This document shows, in pieces, positions 38,704-39,349 of a stretch of DNA of 39,349 bases. Within the stretch, counting starts at the first letter, position 1, and each line of letters opens with the position of its first letter. The stretch comes from Candidatus Nitrosomaritimum aestuariumsis (lineage in GTDB: Archaea; Thermoproteota; Nitrososphaeria; Nitrososphaerales; Nitrosopumilaceae). The notes under the pieces are model-generated. The model worked only from the letters and a program-made list of their open reading frames with translations, did no database searches and had not been told where the DNA came from. The position numbers were made by a program, and so were the translations under genes. The stretch covers positions 1-39,349 of the forward strand of contig JACEMX010000161.1 of the NCBI GenBank assembly GCA_013867335.1, written 5' to 3'.

Positions 38704-39349
38704 CAATGGCAAAACTAGAGACCAAAGGTATTGTAAAATATTTCAAACATGAGAGCCATGAACTCACCGCTCTTGGAGGTGTTGACCTAAAGGTTGAAGA
38801 TGGGGACTTTGTGTGCCTGGTTGGACCTTCTGGATGTGGAAAGTCTACCTTTTTGAGAATTGTTGCAGGCCTTGAAACACCGGATGATGGTGAGATTCTC
38901 TTTGATGGTAAACCAGTCACAACTACTGGGCCTGAGAGGATTATGGTGTTTCAGGAAGGTGCTCTATTTCCATGGCTCAAGGTCCAGGATAATGTAGAGT
39001 TTGGCCTCAAAATGGCAGGCATCCCAAAAGATGAGCGAGCACAAATCTCAAAGAGATATCTGGATATGATGCAGCTGACAAAGTTTGCAAATTCGTTTAC
39101 ATATCAATTATCCACTGGAATGAGGCAGCGAGTAGCGATAGCAAGAGCACTTGTTATGGATCCAGATGTGTTATTGATGGATGAGCCATTTGCAGCACTT
39201 GATGCCCAGACAAGGGATTTGCTGTTAATTGAGATGCAGCTGATCTGGGAGAAGACCAAAAAGACAATTTTATTTGTTACACACAATGTTGCAGAAGCTG
39301 CTGTACTTGGAACCAAAGTTGCAGTGTTTAGCAACAGGCCTTCTAAAAT
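38700..39349 (+). CDS. ABC transporter ATP-binding protein (NitT/TauT type), truncated at window end
   Basis: Manual translation: [100 protein letters not shown]..; ATGA overlap with the upstream gene; open to the window end. Confidence 0.94.
   Translation, partial: [216 protein letters not shown]

Noticed and set aside
38561-38920. 119-aa minus-strand ORF across the ABC transporter genes
   Set aside because: Antisense to the substrate-binding protein and ATPase coding frames (the 'GPTR' stretch is the complement of the Walker A region).

Overview
The window looks like chromosomal DNA from a marine ammonia-oxidizing archaeon (Nitrosopumilus-like Nitrososphaeria/Thaumarchaeota). This is inferred from a eukaryote-like topoisomerase IB, an ADP-forming acyl-CoA synthetase next to an enoyl-CoA hydratase (matching the thaumarchaeal 3HP/4HB carbon-fixation genes), DnaG, an archaeal proteasome alpha subunit and a LysW-type lysine/arginine pathway. 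It is mostly core genome: I found no CRISPR array, prophage or transposase. The left ~7.3 kb is more accessory, with secreted repeat proteins, small Zn/Cys-rich proteins and a lone ParB. The right part holds two adjacent LysW-dependent operons: hcs-lysW-lysX-lysK-dphB-ribL and argG-lysW-argX-lysY-lysZ-lysJ-lrp. The most striking observation is that the two LysW carrier paralogs, both too short for the ORF track, differ at the catalytic C-terminus. The arginine-side LysW ends in canonical ...EDWGE, while the homocitrate-synthase-linked LysW ends in ...EDWGQ, so it lacks the terminal glutamate whose side-chain carboxylate normally carries the substrate. Other points of interest are a split tRNA-Met(CAT) with a non-canonical 30/31 intron, a C1q/TNF-like jelly-roll protein resembling marine-phage proteins, a triplicated-domain secreted protein, a 37-aa Cys-rich micro-ORF, and a palindrome overlapping the start codon of a winged-helix regulator. 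All product calls are from reading the translations; no database search was run.
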